Shown: piece by piece, positions 28,006 through 38,136 of the stretch
Position numbering within the stretch: position 1 is the first letter of the stretch
How the letters are laid out: each line of letters starts with the position of its first letter
Program-made: the position numbers and the translations under genes
NCBI RefSeq assembly: GCF_006538345.1
Contig: NZ_BJKL01000002.1
Span: 124,001-188,000, forward strand
Direction of reading: 5' to 3'
Origin: Alteromonas sp. KUL49
Lineage (GTDB): Bacteria; Pseudomonadota; Gammaproteobacteria; Enterobacterales; Alteromonadaceae
Length of the DNA stretch: 64,000 nt
Notes under the pieces: generated by a model
What the model was told of the DNA's origin: nothing
The model's input: only the letters and a program-made list of their open reading frames with translations
Databases searched by the model: none

Positions 28006-29730
28006 ATGGATATTAACCAGTTCATGGTGCTGGGGGTTTTCTTCAGCACCATTTTTGCGCTGATTTTCACCAATCAGCGGCCTGCTCGTATTTTTGGAGC
28101 AGCCATTTTAGTGCTAATAGTTATTCAACAACTAACACTGGATGACATACTTCACAATTTGACCAACAAAGGTCTAATCACCCTTACTCTATTACTGCTA
28201 GTTAGCAGTGCAATTGACAAAACTGCGCTCATAAAACGACTGGGAAGAAAGCTCATTACCGCTAGTTTCACGGCAAGCTTTTGGCGATTGTTCTCTTTGA
28301 CTTTTGTGTCTTCAGCACTGCTAAACAACACCGCAATTGTTGCGAGCCTCATCGGCCCTGTGAAACAAAACCAGTACCACCCAGCATCACAATTGCTCAT
28401 ACCGTTGTCATATTCAGCGATTTTAGGTGGAACGGTGACACTTATTGGAACGTCAACCAACTTAATAGTAGATAGTTTTCTACAAGAGCAAGGACACCCT
28501 GGGTTTAGTTTCTTTGATTTCACCCTTTACGGCTTAGTGGCAGGTCTTGCATGTGGTCTATTGATGTACCTACTATCGCCGTTACTTCCAGTTATCGCGA
28601 GCAAGAACGCCAACTATCGAGAATATACCGTTGAAGCTGAGGTCAGTGAGGGTTCCGAGCTTATTGGTAAAACGGTGGAAAACAACCATCTTCGAAATCT
28701 ACCGGAGTTGTTTTTATTGGAGGTGATCCGTGATGGGCATCTCATTTCTCCAGTGTCACCTGACCTCGTAATCAACCAAGGCGACAAGCTCATTTTTTCA
28801 GGAAATGTCCAAAAGCTCGATAGCCTGAGCCATATCAAAGGGCTATCTACTTTCGCGGAAACCGACGGTATTCTCAGAGAAAACCTTACCGAAGTGTTAG
28901 TGGCAAATCGCGCTCAAATTATTGGACAGACCATTAAAAGTCTCGGCTTTAGAGCGTTGTTCGACGCGGCTGTAGTTGCAATTCGCAGAGATGGAGAACA
29001 GTTATCCGGTAAACTGGGTGAGATTAAACTACAAGCCGGTGATTTTCTGCTACTTGCCGTGGGTCCCGACTTTCATACGAGACAGAATCTTTCTAAGAAT
29101 TTTTTTATTCTTTCCGAGCAAAAAATTAGTCGTCCACTGAGCAATAGACAGGAATGGATAACGCTGGGGGGATTTCTTTCTGTTGTAGGTCTTGCTGCAT
29201 CCAACGTGCTCTCTCTTGCGATGGGCCTTTTGTTCCTTGCAGCAGTGCTAATCGGATTTAAAGTGACTTCTCACGGCGAATTAAAACGCAACCTTCCGCT
29301 TGATTTGATTGTAGTGATTGTCGGTGCGTTGAGTTTGGCTACGGCACTCGAAGGCTCGGGCGTTATTTCTTACACCACACAATCGTTAATGCCTTATTTG
29401 GCAAATACCGATTGGTTCTTCGCCTTAGTCGTGGTTTATGTGACCACATTGCTGCTTACAGAATTTGTCACCAACAACGCTGCTGCTGCGTTAATGTTCC
29501 CTTTTGCATATGGTCTAGTCGAAATCATTGGTGCGCCACTCATGCCATTCGCGTTGGCCGTTGCTTTTGCAGCGAGTGCTAGCTTCATATCACCTTTTGG
29601 TTATCAAACTAACCTTCTTGCATTCAACGCCGCAAATTATCGGTTTACGCACTTTATGAGACTCGGTATACCTATATCCATCGTATACAGCAGTATAGTG
29701 CTAGCCCTCCTCAATTATACTTATCTTTGA
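28006..29730 (+). CDS. SLC13-family permease with TrkA-C domains, probable sulfate transporter
   Basis: This 574-residue transporter has about 10-12 membrane helices split by two TrkA-C (RCK-C) domains (about residues 205-285 and 295-375). It has the SLC13/DASS segments NNTAIVA and TNNAAAALMFPFAYG, typical of paired re-entrant sodium and anion sites. It follows cysN by 17 bases, the usual place for this permease in marine gammaproteobacteria, so sulfate is the likely substrate. That substrate is inferred from context only. Confidence 0.88.
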   Translation: MDINQFMVLGVFFSTIFALIFTNQRPARIFGAAILVLIVIQQLTLDDILHNLTNKGLITLTLLLLVSSAIDKTALIKRLGRKLITASFTASFWRLFSLTFVSSALLNNTAIVASLIGPVKQNQYHPASQLLIPLSYSAILGGTVTLIGTSTNLIVDSFLQEQGHPGFSFFDFTLYGLVAGLACGLLMYLLSPLLPVIASKNANYREYTVEAEVSEGSELIGKTVENNHLRNLPELFLLEVIRDGHLISPVSPDLVINQGDKLIFSGNVQKLDSLSHIKGLSTFAETDGILRENLTEVLVANRAQIIGQTIKSLGFRALFDAAVVAIRRDGEQLSGKLGEIKLQAGDFLLLAVGPDFHTRQNLSKNFFILSEQKISRPLSNRQEWITLGGFLSVVGLAASNVLSLAMGLLFLAAVLIGFKVTSHGELKRNLPLDLIVVIVGALSLATALEGSGVISYTTQSLMPYLANTDWFFALVVVYVTTLLLTEFVTNNAAAALMFPFAYGLVEIIGAPLMPFALAVAFAASASFISPFGYQTNLLAFNAANYRFTHFMRLGIPISIVYSSIVLALLNYTYL

Positions 29731-29914
29731 GACTCTTCTCACTGCAGAGCGCTATTTATATCCACAATTAGCGCTCTACTTTGAATCCTACTCTTCATCG
29801 AACACACTTTATTACGAAATTCTCTAAATACATTAATTAGAAATACTGTACTTCGAAGTTACGAGCCAGTAACCTGCTAAATTAAATAATGAAAACGTTA
29901 GAATGGAGCACCGG

Positions 29915-30616
29915 ATGCACTCGGTAACTAACCCCTTACAAGCATGTAACGACATATTTTTTAAACCGAACGGCGTATTTAAAGCTGTCGGTGAAAACAA
30001 CAATTGGTCTTGGCTACCTTTCATTCTGCTGGTAGTGGCGCTCATTTTGCCACAATACCTATACGCGAACTTTGTTGATATTGATTGGCTAGCCGACACC
30101 ATGATCGCGTCGCAAGAAGCCATGAGTCCGGCTGAAGAAGACGCCATGCGTTCTTTTATCACTCGCACCTCACTGATTGTTCAGGCTACTGTGGGCACAC
30201 TGATAGCGTTGGTGGTATTCAATGCAATCTTCGCCGTTTACTTTAATTTGGCAACTCGAAGCGACGATAGCCACGTATTTGGCTTCACAGATTGGTATGG
30301 ATTTACTTGGTGGATTAGCATGCCATCAATCATTTCATGTCTTATTGCAGTGGTATTGATATTGTTAGCTGAGAGCCATCAGTTGCCACAAAGCACAGTG
30401 TCGCCAACATCTCTTGCTTATCTTTTTAATATCGATGTTGCGTCTAGTTGGTTTGCTTTCTGCCAAGCGCTTAGAGTAGAGATGGTCTGGTCTATCTATT
30501 TGACGATGGTAGGCATTAGCCAATGGACTTCTTTTTCGACGAAGAAATCGTTAGCTATCGCTATTGCTCCAAGTGCAGTCATCTATGGTATTTGGCTAAT
30601 TATTCTACTGCTGTAG
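29915..30616 (+). CDS. YIP1-family membrane protein
   Basis: The product has 233 residues from the ATG at 29915, preferred because GGAG lies just upstream; an ATG at 29903 would add four residues. It has an amphipathic start with a conserved block (NPLQACNDIFFKPNGVFKAV) and five membrane segments, typical of bacterial YIP1 proteins. Function in bacteria is unknown. It is a single-gene unit with its own terminator. Confidence 0.8.
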   Translation: MHSVTNPLQACNDIFFKPNGVFKAVGENNNWSWLPFILLVVALILPQYLYANFVDIDWLADTMIASQEAMSPAEEDAMRSFITRTSLIVQATVGTLIALVVFNAIFAVYFNLATRSDDSHVFGFTDWYGFTWWISMPSIISCLIAVVLILLAESHQLPQSTVSPTSLAYLFNIDVASSWFAFCQALRVEMVWSIYLTMVGISQWTSFSTKKSLAIAIAPSAVIYGIWLIILLL

Positions 30617-30636
30617 TACTCTCATTTTTTATGAGA

Positions 30637-30664
30637 AAGCCGCTGATAATTCAGCGGCTTTTTT
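30637..30664 (+). terminator. Rho-independent terminator
   Basis: AAGCCGCTGA-TAAT-TCAGCGGCTT, a perfect 10-bp stem, is followed by a T-run. It lies between the convergent YIP1 and DUF3025 genes. Confidence 0.92.
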
Positions 30665-30706
30665 AATGGAACAAGGTTAACAATAAGTCATACATTATTG
30701 CTGTAA

Positions 30707-31576
30707 TCATAACCTAGTGAGTGGAAGCTGACTGGTGTACTGTCCTTTTTTACCTAATGGTCTGAAATAAGACGCGTTGTCATAAAACTCGGCATTTTGC
30801 GCTTCATACCAACCGGGTACCCCCAAAAGAGGGAGTGGTTTAAGTATGTCCGCTTGGTTGAAGTTATCGAGTTCTGTAATACGCTTAACTAGGGCACTGT
30901 CTAAAACTTCACGTTTTAGAGTATCTGAATAGCTATTAAAACCATTGGGTACAACCACTGCCAACCACTTGCCCGTTAGTCCCTCGAAAGGTGAAAGCAT
31001 CATCTCTAAATTTGCATGACCGAAAATAAAAGGATGAATCGTCGAGTTAAAAATTTCTCTACTGGATATAAAGACTGTTTTCCATTGGTGTTTCGCCAGT
31101 GCGTCGAGTAAGGCATTACCGTCAACCAAATCTGCTTCCTCAATTGCCAACACAACACCACACTCGTCAAAGTGAGTTATCTTATTGCGCCTTGGAGTTC
31201 GGGGATGCACACCATATTCGTGAATATCTTCGATATGAAGTTTATTCAACAACGCCTTCGTTTTGGGAAACTGAATCCAAATAAGCGCGTTGAACAAGTC
31301 ATGCCAGCTCTCTTCTCGGGTAGGTACCACGAAATCCTGTCCGATAATTTCCTCATAATAACGCACTTCGCTTTCAGGAAACTGTCCTTGCGCTTTAAAC
31401 ATAGGACCATTCCAACGCTGCCCAAAACTGCGCGACAGAGCATTCAAGCAATCAGCACTCGGGAATTCCTTCTCTGACAACAAATCATAATCATTAAGTA
31501 GTTCGACAACAGGTTTTGAAGCTTGTTCTGTTATTACGAGAGATTCCCAACGAGGAAGGTTTACAGCGGCTTTCAT
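30707..31576 (-). CDS. DUF3025 family protein
   Basis: This 289-residue soluble protein of the DUF3025 family has the conserved segments EESWHDLFNALIWIQFPKTKALLNKLH and HPRTPRRNKITHFDECG. No signal or membrane segment is present. The family is widespread in proteobacteria and uncharacterised. It is divergent from the M28 peptidase, with about 70 bases between the starts. I infer no function. Confidence 0.85.
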   Translation of the reverse strand: MKAAVNLPRWESLVITEQASKPVVELLNDYDLLSEKEFPSADCLNALSRSFGQRWNGPMFKAQGQFPESEVRYYEEIIGQDFVVPTREESWHDLFNALIWIQFPKTKALLNKLHIEDIHEYGVHPRTPRRNKITHFDECGVVLAIEEADLVDGNALLDALAKHQWKTVFISSREIFNSTIHPFIFGHANLEMMLSPFEGLTGKWLAVVVPNGFNSYSDTLKREVLDSALVKRITELDNFNQADILKPLPLLGVPGWYEAQNAEFYDNASYFRPLGKKGQYTSQLPLTRL

Positions 31577-31645
31577 ACTATTTATTGGTTCAACGAGTGG
31601 TTTTATCTATACTGGGCGATATTGTAGAGCAAACAGAGACTAACA

Positions 31646-33292
31646 ATGAAAAAAATGTTTTTGCCCATGCTAGTTGCGTCACTTTTCGGCGCTAGTGCAT
31701 GTACACCTAACGACTCAGAACAAACCTCAAGCGCTCCCGCTTCAAACTTCGAAGAAGTCTACGCAAGTATTTCAGATGAAGATATTCGCGGTCCATTAAT
31801 GACCCTCTCTTCAGACGAATTTGAAGGCCGCTTACCCACCACTGTAGGAGAAGAAAAAACGCTCGCGTTTCTTATCGAACAATTCAAAGCTGCCGGTATT
31901 CAACCGGGGAATGGCGACAGCTTCTTACAGAAAGTAGCCTTGATGGAAATCACTGCCGACCCTGATATGACCATGACTATTGGAGACAACACCTTTGTTT
32001 ATAAAGAAGATATGGTTGCCTCTTCGAAGCGCGAACAAGCCCAAATCAACCTAGAAAACTCTGAACTCGTTTTCGTTGGTTATGGTGTAAACGCACCTGA
32101 GTATGACTGGAACGATTACGAAGGCCTAGATGTTGAAGGTAAAACCGTTGTCATCTTGGTCAACGACCCTGGTTTCGAAAACCCAGACAGCGGTAAATTT
32201 CAAGGCACGACCATGACCTATTATGGCCGTTGGAGCTATAAGTATGAAGAGGCAAGCCGTCAAGGCGCTGCCGGCGCCATAATCGTTCACGAAACAGCAC
32301 CTGCATCTTATGGTTGGTCAGTCGTCGCAAATAGTTGGAGTGGCCCTCAGTATGGCCTTGTGAGCAAAGACCAAGGTGCGAGCCGTGTTGCTGTCGAAGG
32401 ATGGCTCACCTTGGAAGCCGCACAGAAGGTATTCTCTGACGCTGGGCTAGATTTTGCCCAAGAAAAAGCAGCAGCACTGAGTGGTCCCTACCATAAAGCT
32501 ATGGGTATAACCGCGTCAGTGACGGTTAACAACACATTTGAAAAGTCCGAAAGTAACAACGTAATAGCGACGTTACCTGGCAGTGAGTTCCCAGATGAAC
32601 ACATTATCTATACGGCACACTGGGATCATTTAGGTAAAGACGAAACGAAAGAAGGCGACCAAATCTATAACGGCGCCCATGACAATGCTACTGGTACCTC
32701 AGCGATTATTGCGATGGCCCACGCCTTTGGGTCGCTTAACCAAACACCCAAGCGCTCAGTATCATTTCTCGTTGTTACCGCAGAAGAACAAGGGCTGTTG
32801 GGCAGTAAGTACTACGCCGATAACCCTGTTATTCCTATTGAGAACACAGTAGCCAATATCAATATGGACGCTTTAAACGTACTAGGTCGCACTAAAGACG
32901 TAGCTGTAGTGGGTATGGGTAAATCGGATATGGAAGATTACCTCACTGTAGCAGCAACCCGACAGGGTCGTACGTTAACACAGGAAGACCGTCCTGAAGC
33001 GGGCTATTACTATCGCTCAGATCACTTTAGCTTTGCCAAACAAGGTGTGCCCGCACTTTATGCACAAGGTGGTAGTGAGCCCATCGATGAAGAAACTGCA
33101 GCTTACCGCAAGCGAATGAATGTAATTGTGCGCGGCTGCTATCACCAAGTATGTGACGAATATCGTGACGACTGGGATTTAGGCGGAATTATAGAAGACA
33201 CTCAAATGTTCTTTGAAGTGGGTGTTGATGTTGCTAACGCAGAGCAGTGGCCTAACTGGAAACCTACTAGCGAGTTCCAACGAGCCCAATAA
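31646..33292 (+). CDS. M28-family zinc metallopeptidase, probable lipoprotein
   Basis: This 548-residue protein has a signal peptide ending in a lipobox-like SLFGASAC (Cys19), so probable lipid anchoring. A PA-type insert lies at about residues 130-250, and the M28 catalytic core at about 305-520. Metal and catalytic residues are visible in YTAHWDHLG, NGAHDNATG and VTAEEQGLLGS, with a distal SDHFSFA histidine. It probably removes N-terminal residues from peptides in the periplasm or at the outer membrane. Confidence 0.92.
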   Translation: MKKMFLPMLVASLFGASACTPNDSEQTSSAPASNFEEVYASISDEDIRGPLMTLSSDEFEGRLPTTVGEEKTLAFLIEQFKAAGIQPGNGDSFLQKVALMEITADPDMTMTIGDNTFVYKEDMVASSKREQAQINLENSELVFVGYGVNAPEYDWNDYEGLDVEGKTVVILVNDPGFENPDSGKFQGTTMTYYGRWSYKYEEASRQGAAGAIIVHETAPASYGWSVVANSWSGPQYGLVSKDQGASRVAVEGWLTLEAAQKVFSDAGLDFAQEKAAALSGPYHKAMGITASVTVNNTFEKSESNNVIATLPGSEFPDEHIIYTAHWDHLGKDETKEGDQIYNGAHDNATGTSAIIAMAHAFGSLNQTPKRSVSFLVVTAEEQGLLGSKYYADNPVIPIENTVANINMDALNVLGRTKDVAVVGMGKSDMEDYLTVAATRQGRTLTQEDRPEAGYYYRSDHFSFAKQGVPALYAQGGSEPIDEETAAYRKRMNVIVRGCYHQVCDEYRDDWDLGGIIEDTQMFFEVGVDVANAEQWPNWKPTSEFQRAQ

Positions 33293-33317
33293 ATTCACCG
33301 AAACCCTGAAAAAAATC

Positions 33318-33345
33318 AACGCCGAGAATCACCTCGGCGTTTTTA
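33318..33345 (+). terminator. Rho-independent terminator after the M28 peptidase gene
   Basis: AACGCCGAG-AATCAC-CTCGGCGTT is followed by TTTT, 25 bases after the stop codon. Confidence 0.92.
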
Positions 33346-33440
33346 ATTTAAGAAACACATCAAGGCTATCTAAAAAATACCATAGTGAAGCTATCCCCAC
33401 GGATTTATCCTCTAACTAAGCACTCACAAGGATGAAACCG

Positions 33441-33827
33441 ATGAAACTAAATCAAGTAACACTTCCCGTTCGCAATATGAAAGTAGTGGTGGCTTTTTAT
33501 CAAACCCTCGGATTTGAGTTGATTGTTGATACCCCCCACTACGCTCGCTTCTATTGTGCCGATGGCGAAGCAACCTTTTCACTCGCTCTCGAAGACAAAC
33601 TTTTTAATAATGGTGTGACACTCTACTTCGAAGTAGAAATGCTTGACGAGACAGTGCTACAACTAAAACAAAAGGGAATTCAGTTTATACAAGACCCTGT
33701 AGACCAACCCTATCTATGGCGAGAAGCGGTACTCTGCGATCCATCTGGAAACAAATTAAAACTTTACTGGGCAGGTGAAAACCGCGTAAATCCGCCTTGG
33801 CGTGTTACGGCTGCGAAGGGTAAATAA
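33441..33827 (+). CDS. VOC-family protein (glyoxalase/bleomycin-resistance fold)
   Basis: The product has 128 residues from the ATG at 33441. That ATG has AGGA 8 bases upstream, whereas the ATG at 33432 is too close to it. It shows the two beta-alpha-beta-beta-beta units of the vicinal-oxygen-chelate fold, beginning NQVTLPVRNMKVVVAFYQTLGFEL. It ends WREAVLCDPSGNKLKLYW, where the conserved DPxGN and aspartate/glutamate metal-site region is seen. The substrate cannot be predicted. Confidence 0.85.
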   Translation: MKLNQVTLPVRNMKVVVAFYQTLGFELIVDTPHYARFYCADGEATFSLALEDKLFNNGVTLYFEVEMLDETVLQLKQKGIQFIQDPVDQPYLWREAVLCDPSGNKLKLYWAGENRVNPPWRVTAAKGK

Positions 33828-34010
33828 CCAATAGCACCGTCAAATTCCAATTTATCATTAGAATGTACTTGCAATTTCTACTCAGACTGGCACATTCAAT
33901 GGCGAGCGAGTCAATTTCTAATAACAACAACAATTCCTCGCCGCCTCAAAAAAAAGAGGTCCGACAGAAAAAGCCCCTTTTTCAACAAGTGAACAGAGAG
34001 ACTCCGTTTT

Positions 34011-35681
34011 ATGTGTGGTATTTTCGGCATCCTTGATATCAAGACCGATGCATCAGAGTTAAGAACCCAAGCACTAGAATTATCAAAATTATTGCGCCAT
34101 CGCGGACCAGATTGGTCGGGTATCTGGAATAATGACAATACCATTTTGTGTCACGAACGCCTGGCCATTGTCGACGTAGATACAGGTGCGCAGCCGTTAA
34201 TCAGTCAAGATGACAAGCAAGTACTTGCAGTGAACGGCGAAATATATAATCACAAACAACTCGCCGCAGACTTAGAAACACCTTATCCGTTTAAAACTCG
34301 CTCTGATTGCGAGGTCATTCTTCCATTGTTCCAACAAAAAGGTGTGTCTTTTATCGACGAGCTAGAAGGTATGTTTGCCTTCATTTTGTACGATGAAGAG
34401 CAAGATGCTTACCTAATTGCACGTGACCATATTGGTATTATTCCTTTGTATACTGGTTATGATGAGCACGGAAACTTCTATGTATCCTCGGAGATGAAAG
34501 CTCTTGCGCCTGTGTGTAAGACCATTAGTGAATTTCCTCCAGGTCACTATTTATGGAGCAAAGACGGAAAGCTTACTAAATACTATCAGCGCGATTGGAT
34601 GTCGTATGATGCCGTTAAAGAAAATCCAAGTGATCTTGACGAGCTTCGCGTAGCCTTCGAAAAAGCGGTGAAGTCACACATGATGTCTGACGTACCTTAT
34701 GCAGTGCTTCTGTCCGGTGGCTTGGACTCATCATTAGTGTCTGCGGTTGCAGCGCAATACGTTGCAAAGCGTGTGGAAGATGAAGACAAAACGGATGCAT
34801 GGTGGCCTCGCCTGCACAGCTTTGCTGTCGGCCTTAAAGGCGCGCCAGATCTAATAGCGGCGCAAAAAGTAGCTGATATGATTGGTACCGTGCACCATGA
34901 AATTCATTTCACTATTCAGGAAGGCCTAGATGCCATCCGAGACGTTATTTACCATCTAGAAACCTACGATACCACAACCATACGCGCGGCAACGCCGATG
35001 TATCTTATGACCCGTAAAATCAAAGCCATGGGTATCAAAATGGTGCTATCGGGCGAAGGTTCAGATGAAATCTTTGGCGGTTACTTGTACTTCCACAAAG
35101 CACCTAATGCCAAAGAGTTCCATGAAGAAACGGTGCGTAAACTCGACCGTTTGCACATGTTCGATTGTGCACGTGCCAATAAAGCGACCTCTGCATGGGG
35201 TGTTGAGGCTCGCGTACCTTTCCTAGATAAAAACTTTATTGACGTTGCTATGCGCCTAAACCCTCAGGACAAAATGTGCCTCGACGGTAAAATGGAAAAA
35301 TGGATCTTGCGTAAAGCGTTCGATAACGGTGATACCCTTCCTGCAGAAGTATTGTGGCGCCAGAAAGAGCAATTTGGCGATGGTGTAGGATATTCTTGGA
35401 TTGATTCAATTCGCGACTTCGTTGAAGAGCAAGTGACAGATCAACAGTTGGCTTCTGCTGAGTTCCGCTATCCAGTGAATACTCCTGATACCAAAGAAGG
35501 TTACTACTACCGTACAATGTTTGAAGGTTATTTCCCTCAAGAAAGCGCGGCAAAATGTGTTCCAGGCGGTAAATCAATCGCTTGTAGTACTGTAGAAGCC
35601 TTAGAGTGGGATGAGAGCTTCAAAAACAACGCTGACCCATCAGGTCGTTCAATGAAAGACGTTCACGCTGGTGAATCGTAA
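34011..35681 (+). CDS. asnB: Asparagine synthase B (glutamine-hydrolysing)
   Basis: This 556-residue enzyme makes asparagine from aspartate, ATP and glutamine. The MCGIFGIL start supplies the class II amidotransferase nucleophile Cys2 after methionine removal. The synthetase domain has the PP-loop LLSGGLDSSLVS (about residues 232-243) and GEGSDEIFGGYLYFHKAP. Length equals E. coli AsnB (554). It is a single gene ending at a strong terminator. Confidence 0.97.
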   Translation: MCGIFGILDIKTDASELRTQALELSKLLRHRGPDWSGIWNNDNTILCHERLAIVDVDTGAQPLISQDDKQVLAVNGEIYNHKQLAADLETPYPFKTRSDCEVILPLFQQKGVSFIDELEGMFAFILYDEEQDAYLIARDHIGIIPLYTGYDEHGNFYVSSEMKALAPVCKTISEFPPGHYLWSKDGKLTKYYQRDWMSYDAVKENPSDLDELRVAFEKAVKSHMMSDVPYAVLLSGGLDSSLVSAVAAQYVAKRVEDEDKTDAWWPRLHSFAVGLKGAPDLIAAQKVADMIGTVHHEIHFTIQEGLDAIRDVIYHLETYDTTTIRAATPMYLMTRKIKAMGIKMVLSGEGSDEIFGGYLYFHKAPNAKEFHEETVRKLDRLHMFDCARANKATSAWGVEARVPFLDKNFIDVAMRLNPQDKMCLDGKMEKWILRKAFDNGDTLPAEVLWRQKEQFGDGVGYSWIDSIRDFVEEQVTDQQLASAEFRYPVNTPDTKEGYYYRTMFEGYFPQESAAKCVPGGKSIACSTVEALEWDESFKNNADPSGRSMKDVHAGES

Positions 35682-35695
35682 CTCGTGTTATCAAT

Positions 35696-35727
35696 AAAAA
35701 AGGCACTGATTTATCAGTGCCTTTTTT
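35696..35727. terminator. Bidirectional terminator asnB / solute-binding protein gene
   Basis: AAAAAAGGCACTGA-TTTA-TCAGTGCCTTTTTT is a perfect stem with an A-run and a T-run on either side. It sits between two convergent genes. Confidence 0.95.
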
Positions 35728-35735
35728 GTATGTAC

Positions 35736-36608
35736 TTACTGACTTTCCGACAAGTACCATAGGTTTGTGTTAGAGACCGGGGTTAACTCTGGCAGTAGCG
35801 GATTTTCAAGTCGAAAGATTTGTCGCGTCTCTATATCGAGATCTTCGATAATGGTGTCATATGATTCATTAAATAAAGCATCAAATGAACCGTCATCTAA
35901 CGCCCGCTGTAAACCTGTTTCTATCAATCGCGCAAGTGTAGGGTTACTTTTACTCACGAAATAATACATTGCCGTCGGATAGTACAATGCAATATTTGGC
36001 GCAATAGTAAATTTATTGTTTCTGCGACCCTCTGCTAATTCAGGTACCACCTCAATCACTGAGCGAGGAAAGAAGGCCTGTGATTCGCGTTCAAGTACCG
36101 TGTACCCCTCGCGAAAATCAGGAACAGTGAGCACATTAAAGCCATTGGCTTGCAAAATTTTAGTATCAGGCCATTCATTACCTTGCAGGGGTGACATAGT
36201 CATCAATCGTTGACGACTCGTGATACTTGCGAAATCGGCTTCCTGTTCTTTATTGATGACTAGTAAGCGTAATCCTATCAGCCCCTTTGCGATAGGAATA
36301 CGGATCGGGATAAGATCGCGCTCTCGCTGAGCGTCAGTCATACTCCATACAACATTAACCTCGCGATTTTCTCTCAATTGGCGGATGGCTTTTCCCGACA
36401 ACAAAATGCGATCTGATGCCTTCAACTCATAGTTGACCCCCGTCTTTTCTAACGCTAGTTGAAGTAACGCTATGGGATACTCTGACCTTTTATCTGCATC
36501 ATCTAGTGGTCTAGGATAGGTCACTGTCCACATCGCACCCGAAGCTGACACGGCGAAGAATGTAGCGCATAAAGCAAGCATTCGAAAACACCAATGTATG
36601 TTCAACAT
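35736..36608 (-). CDS. Periplasmic solute-binding-like protein (family 3)
   Basis: The product has 290 residues from the ATG at 36608, chosen because AAGGAAAAG precedes it and a signal peptide (MLNIHWCFRMLALCATFF...SGA) then sits at the N-terminus. The longer frame would run into queE. The mature part resembles amino-acid-type solute-binding proteins that occur without transporter genes in Alteromonadales. No permease is adjacent, so it may feed a sensor or be an orphan receptor. Ligand unknown. Confidence 0.75.
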   Translation of the reverse strand: MLNIHWCFRMLALCATFFAVSASGAMWTVTYPRPLDDADKRSEYPIALLQLALEKTGVNYELKASDRILLSGKAIRQLRENREVNVVWSMTDAQRERDLIPIRIPIAKGLIGLRLLVINKEQEADFASITSRQRLMTMSPLQGNEWPDTKILQANGFNVLTVPDFREGYTVLERESQAFFPRSVIEVVPELAEGRRNNKFTIAPNIALYYPTAMYYFVSKSNPTLARLIETGLQRALDDGSFDALFNESYDTIIEDLDIETRQIFRLENPLLPELTPVSNTNLWYLSESQ

Positions 36609-36640
36609 AGCTCTTTTCCTTTTACTAACGTAGTCGCTCG

Positions 36641-37312
36641 CTACTCTATGCCAATGTATTTGTGAGTTTGTAATGAAAGACGCCAATTGCGGTCAATGCA
36701 CGTTTTTATTGCTAGTGCAGTTGCGCGATCTTGTTGACTGATAGGCTGCAAGCACACTGTTTTACCGTCCAGCGAAGGTAATTGGTTGAGTAATTCATCC
36801 AGTTCTTCTACGTGTTTTTCCATGGCAACGGGATGCTTTATCTCATTGGCACGTTCAAGGGCATCTACACGAACTTCATAGCCCCCTTTCATGTTTACCT
36901 TAGGTGATACTGTCACCCAAGTGTCGTCATTACAGAGTACCTCGAAAGTGCCACTGGTCTCAATTTGAGAGGTGTAGCCTCGGGTCTTGAGTAAATCAGT
37001 CAAAGGACGTAGGTCATAAATACAGGGCTCGCCGCCAGTAATAACCACATGGGTAGCTTTGTAACCTTGCTGGCTAAAAAGTTCGAGCAGTTCGTTTTCC
37101 TCTACATTGAAAAAGTGCTCGCTTTCCGAAGATTTAGTAATCACTTTTTTCGGCGAAACCGCCAAATCCTCATTAATCACCCACGTATGTTTAGTGTCAC
37201 ACCAAGAGCATCCTACAGGGCACCCTTGCAGGCGCACAAATATCGAAGGAACCCCCGTATAGGTGCCCTCCCCTTGGATGGTTTCAAACATTTCGTTTAT
37301 CTTTAATGTCAT
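36641..37312 (-). CDS. queE: 7-carboxy-7-deazaguanine synthase
   Basis: This 223-residue radical SAM enzyme of queuosine biosynthesis makes 7-carboxy-7-deazaguanine. The iron-sulfur motif is CPVGCSWCDTKHTW (C-x3-C-x2-C, about residues 31-44), preceded by the family start INEMFETIQGEGTYTGVPS. GGEP is visible. It is divergent from queC, the next enzyme of the same pathway, across about 100 bases. Confidence 0.95.
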   Translation of the reverse strand: MTLKINEMFETIQGEGTYTGVPSIFVRLQGCPVGCSWCDTKHTWVINEDLAVSPKKVITKSSESEHFFNVEENELLELFSQQGYKATHVVITGGEPCIYDLRPLTDLLKTRGYTSQIETSGTFEVLCNDDTWVTVSPKVNMKGGYEVRVDALERANEIKHPVAMEKHVEELDELLNQLPSLDGKTVCLQPISQQDRATALAIKTCIDRNWRLSLQTHKYIGIE

Positions 37313-37410
37313 TCAGTGTGCCAATTTCAGTTTCTTATTCAATTGTAGGTTGGGATTTTAGCAAGGATCACATAAAATTCTGTGATAATTTCTAAATCAA
37401 TTAAATAATT

Positions 37411-38076
37411 ATGTCAGAAAAGGTTGTTGTTATTTATTCAGGAGGCATGGATTCTTACACTGTGCTCCACAAAGCCTTACGTGATGGCAAGCAAGTTCAT
37501 GCCCTTTCTTTTGATTATGGGCAACGTCACAAAAAAGAACTCGATTACGCAGCAAAGGTATGTGACAAGCTAAACATACCCCACAAGGTCGTTGACATAA
37601 GCGCGATCAACACCCTTATTGGTGGTTCTGCGCTCACCGATGATATCGACGTTCCCGAGGGACATTACGAAGAACCTAGTATGAAGCAAACCGTGGTCCC
37701 TAACCGAAATATGATATTGCTTTCAATGGCAGTGGGTTATGCCGTGAGTCTCGAAGCCAATGAAGTCTATTACGGCGCTCATTCAGGGGATCACGCTATA
37801 TATCCAGATTGTCGTCCTGAGTTCGTCAACAAAATGAACGACGTTTGTCGCATTGCAAACTACACTCAAGTAGAAATCGTCACGCCCTATTTAGATGTGA
37901 GTAAAACTGACATTCTAACCGCGGGTTTGGCCATGGATCTGGACTACGGCGAAACGTGGACTTGCTACAATGGCCGAGAAAGGCCTGTGGCCTGTGGAAA
38001 ATGCGGTGCATGTGAAGAGCGATTAGAGGCATTCAGAGACAACCAAGCTACCGATCCCTTGGAGTATGAAGCTTAG
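37411..38076 (+). CDS. queC: 7-cyano-7-deazaguanine synthase
   Basis: This 221-residue ATP-dependent enzyme converts 7-carboxy-7-deazaguanine to preQ0 in queuosine synthesis. The PP-loop is [11 protein letters not shown] (about residues 9-19), and the C-terminal zinc cysteines are in [21 protein letters not shown]. No strong ribosome site is visible before the ATG, but the start fits the family. queD and queF are not in the window. Confidence 0.96.
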   Translation: MSEKVVVIYSGGMDSYTVLHKALRDGKQVHALSFDYGQRHKKELDYAAKVCDKLNIPHKVVDISAINTLIGGSALTDDIDVPEGHYEEPSMKQTVVPNRNMILLSMAVGYAVSLEANEVYYGAHSGDHAIYPDCRPEFVNKMNDVCRIANYTQVEIVTPYLDVSKTDILTAGLAMDLDYGETWTCYNGRERPVACGKCGACEERLEAFRDNQATDPLEYEA

Positions 38077-38136
38077 GGTATCAAGGCACTAATGAGGCAG
38101 CGCATGAGCTAGCGCTGCCCATATCAATGAACGCAA

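Noticed and set aside
33901..34010. Short dyads before asnB (CCTC-A8-GAGG and GAAAAAG-CCCC-TTTTTC) as a regulatory leader
   Set aside because: Stems are short and AT-rich, with no tRNA-like or leader-peptide features.
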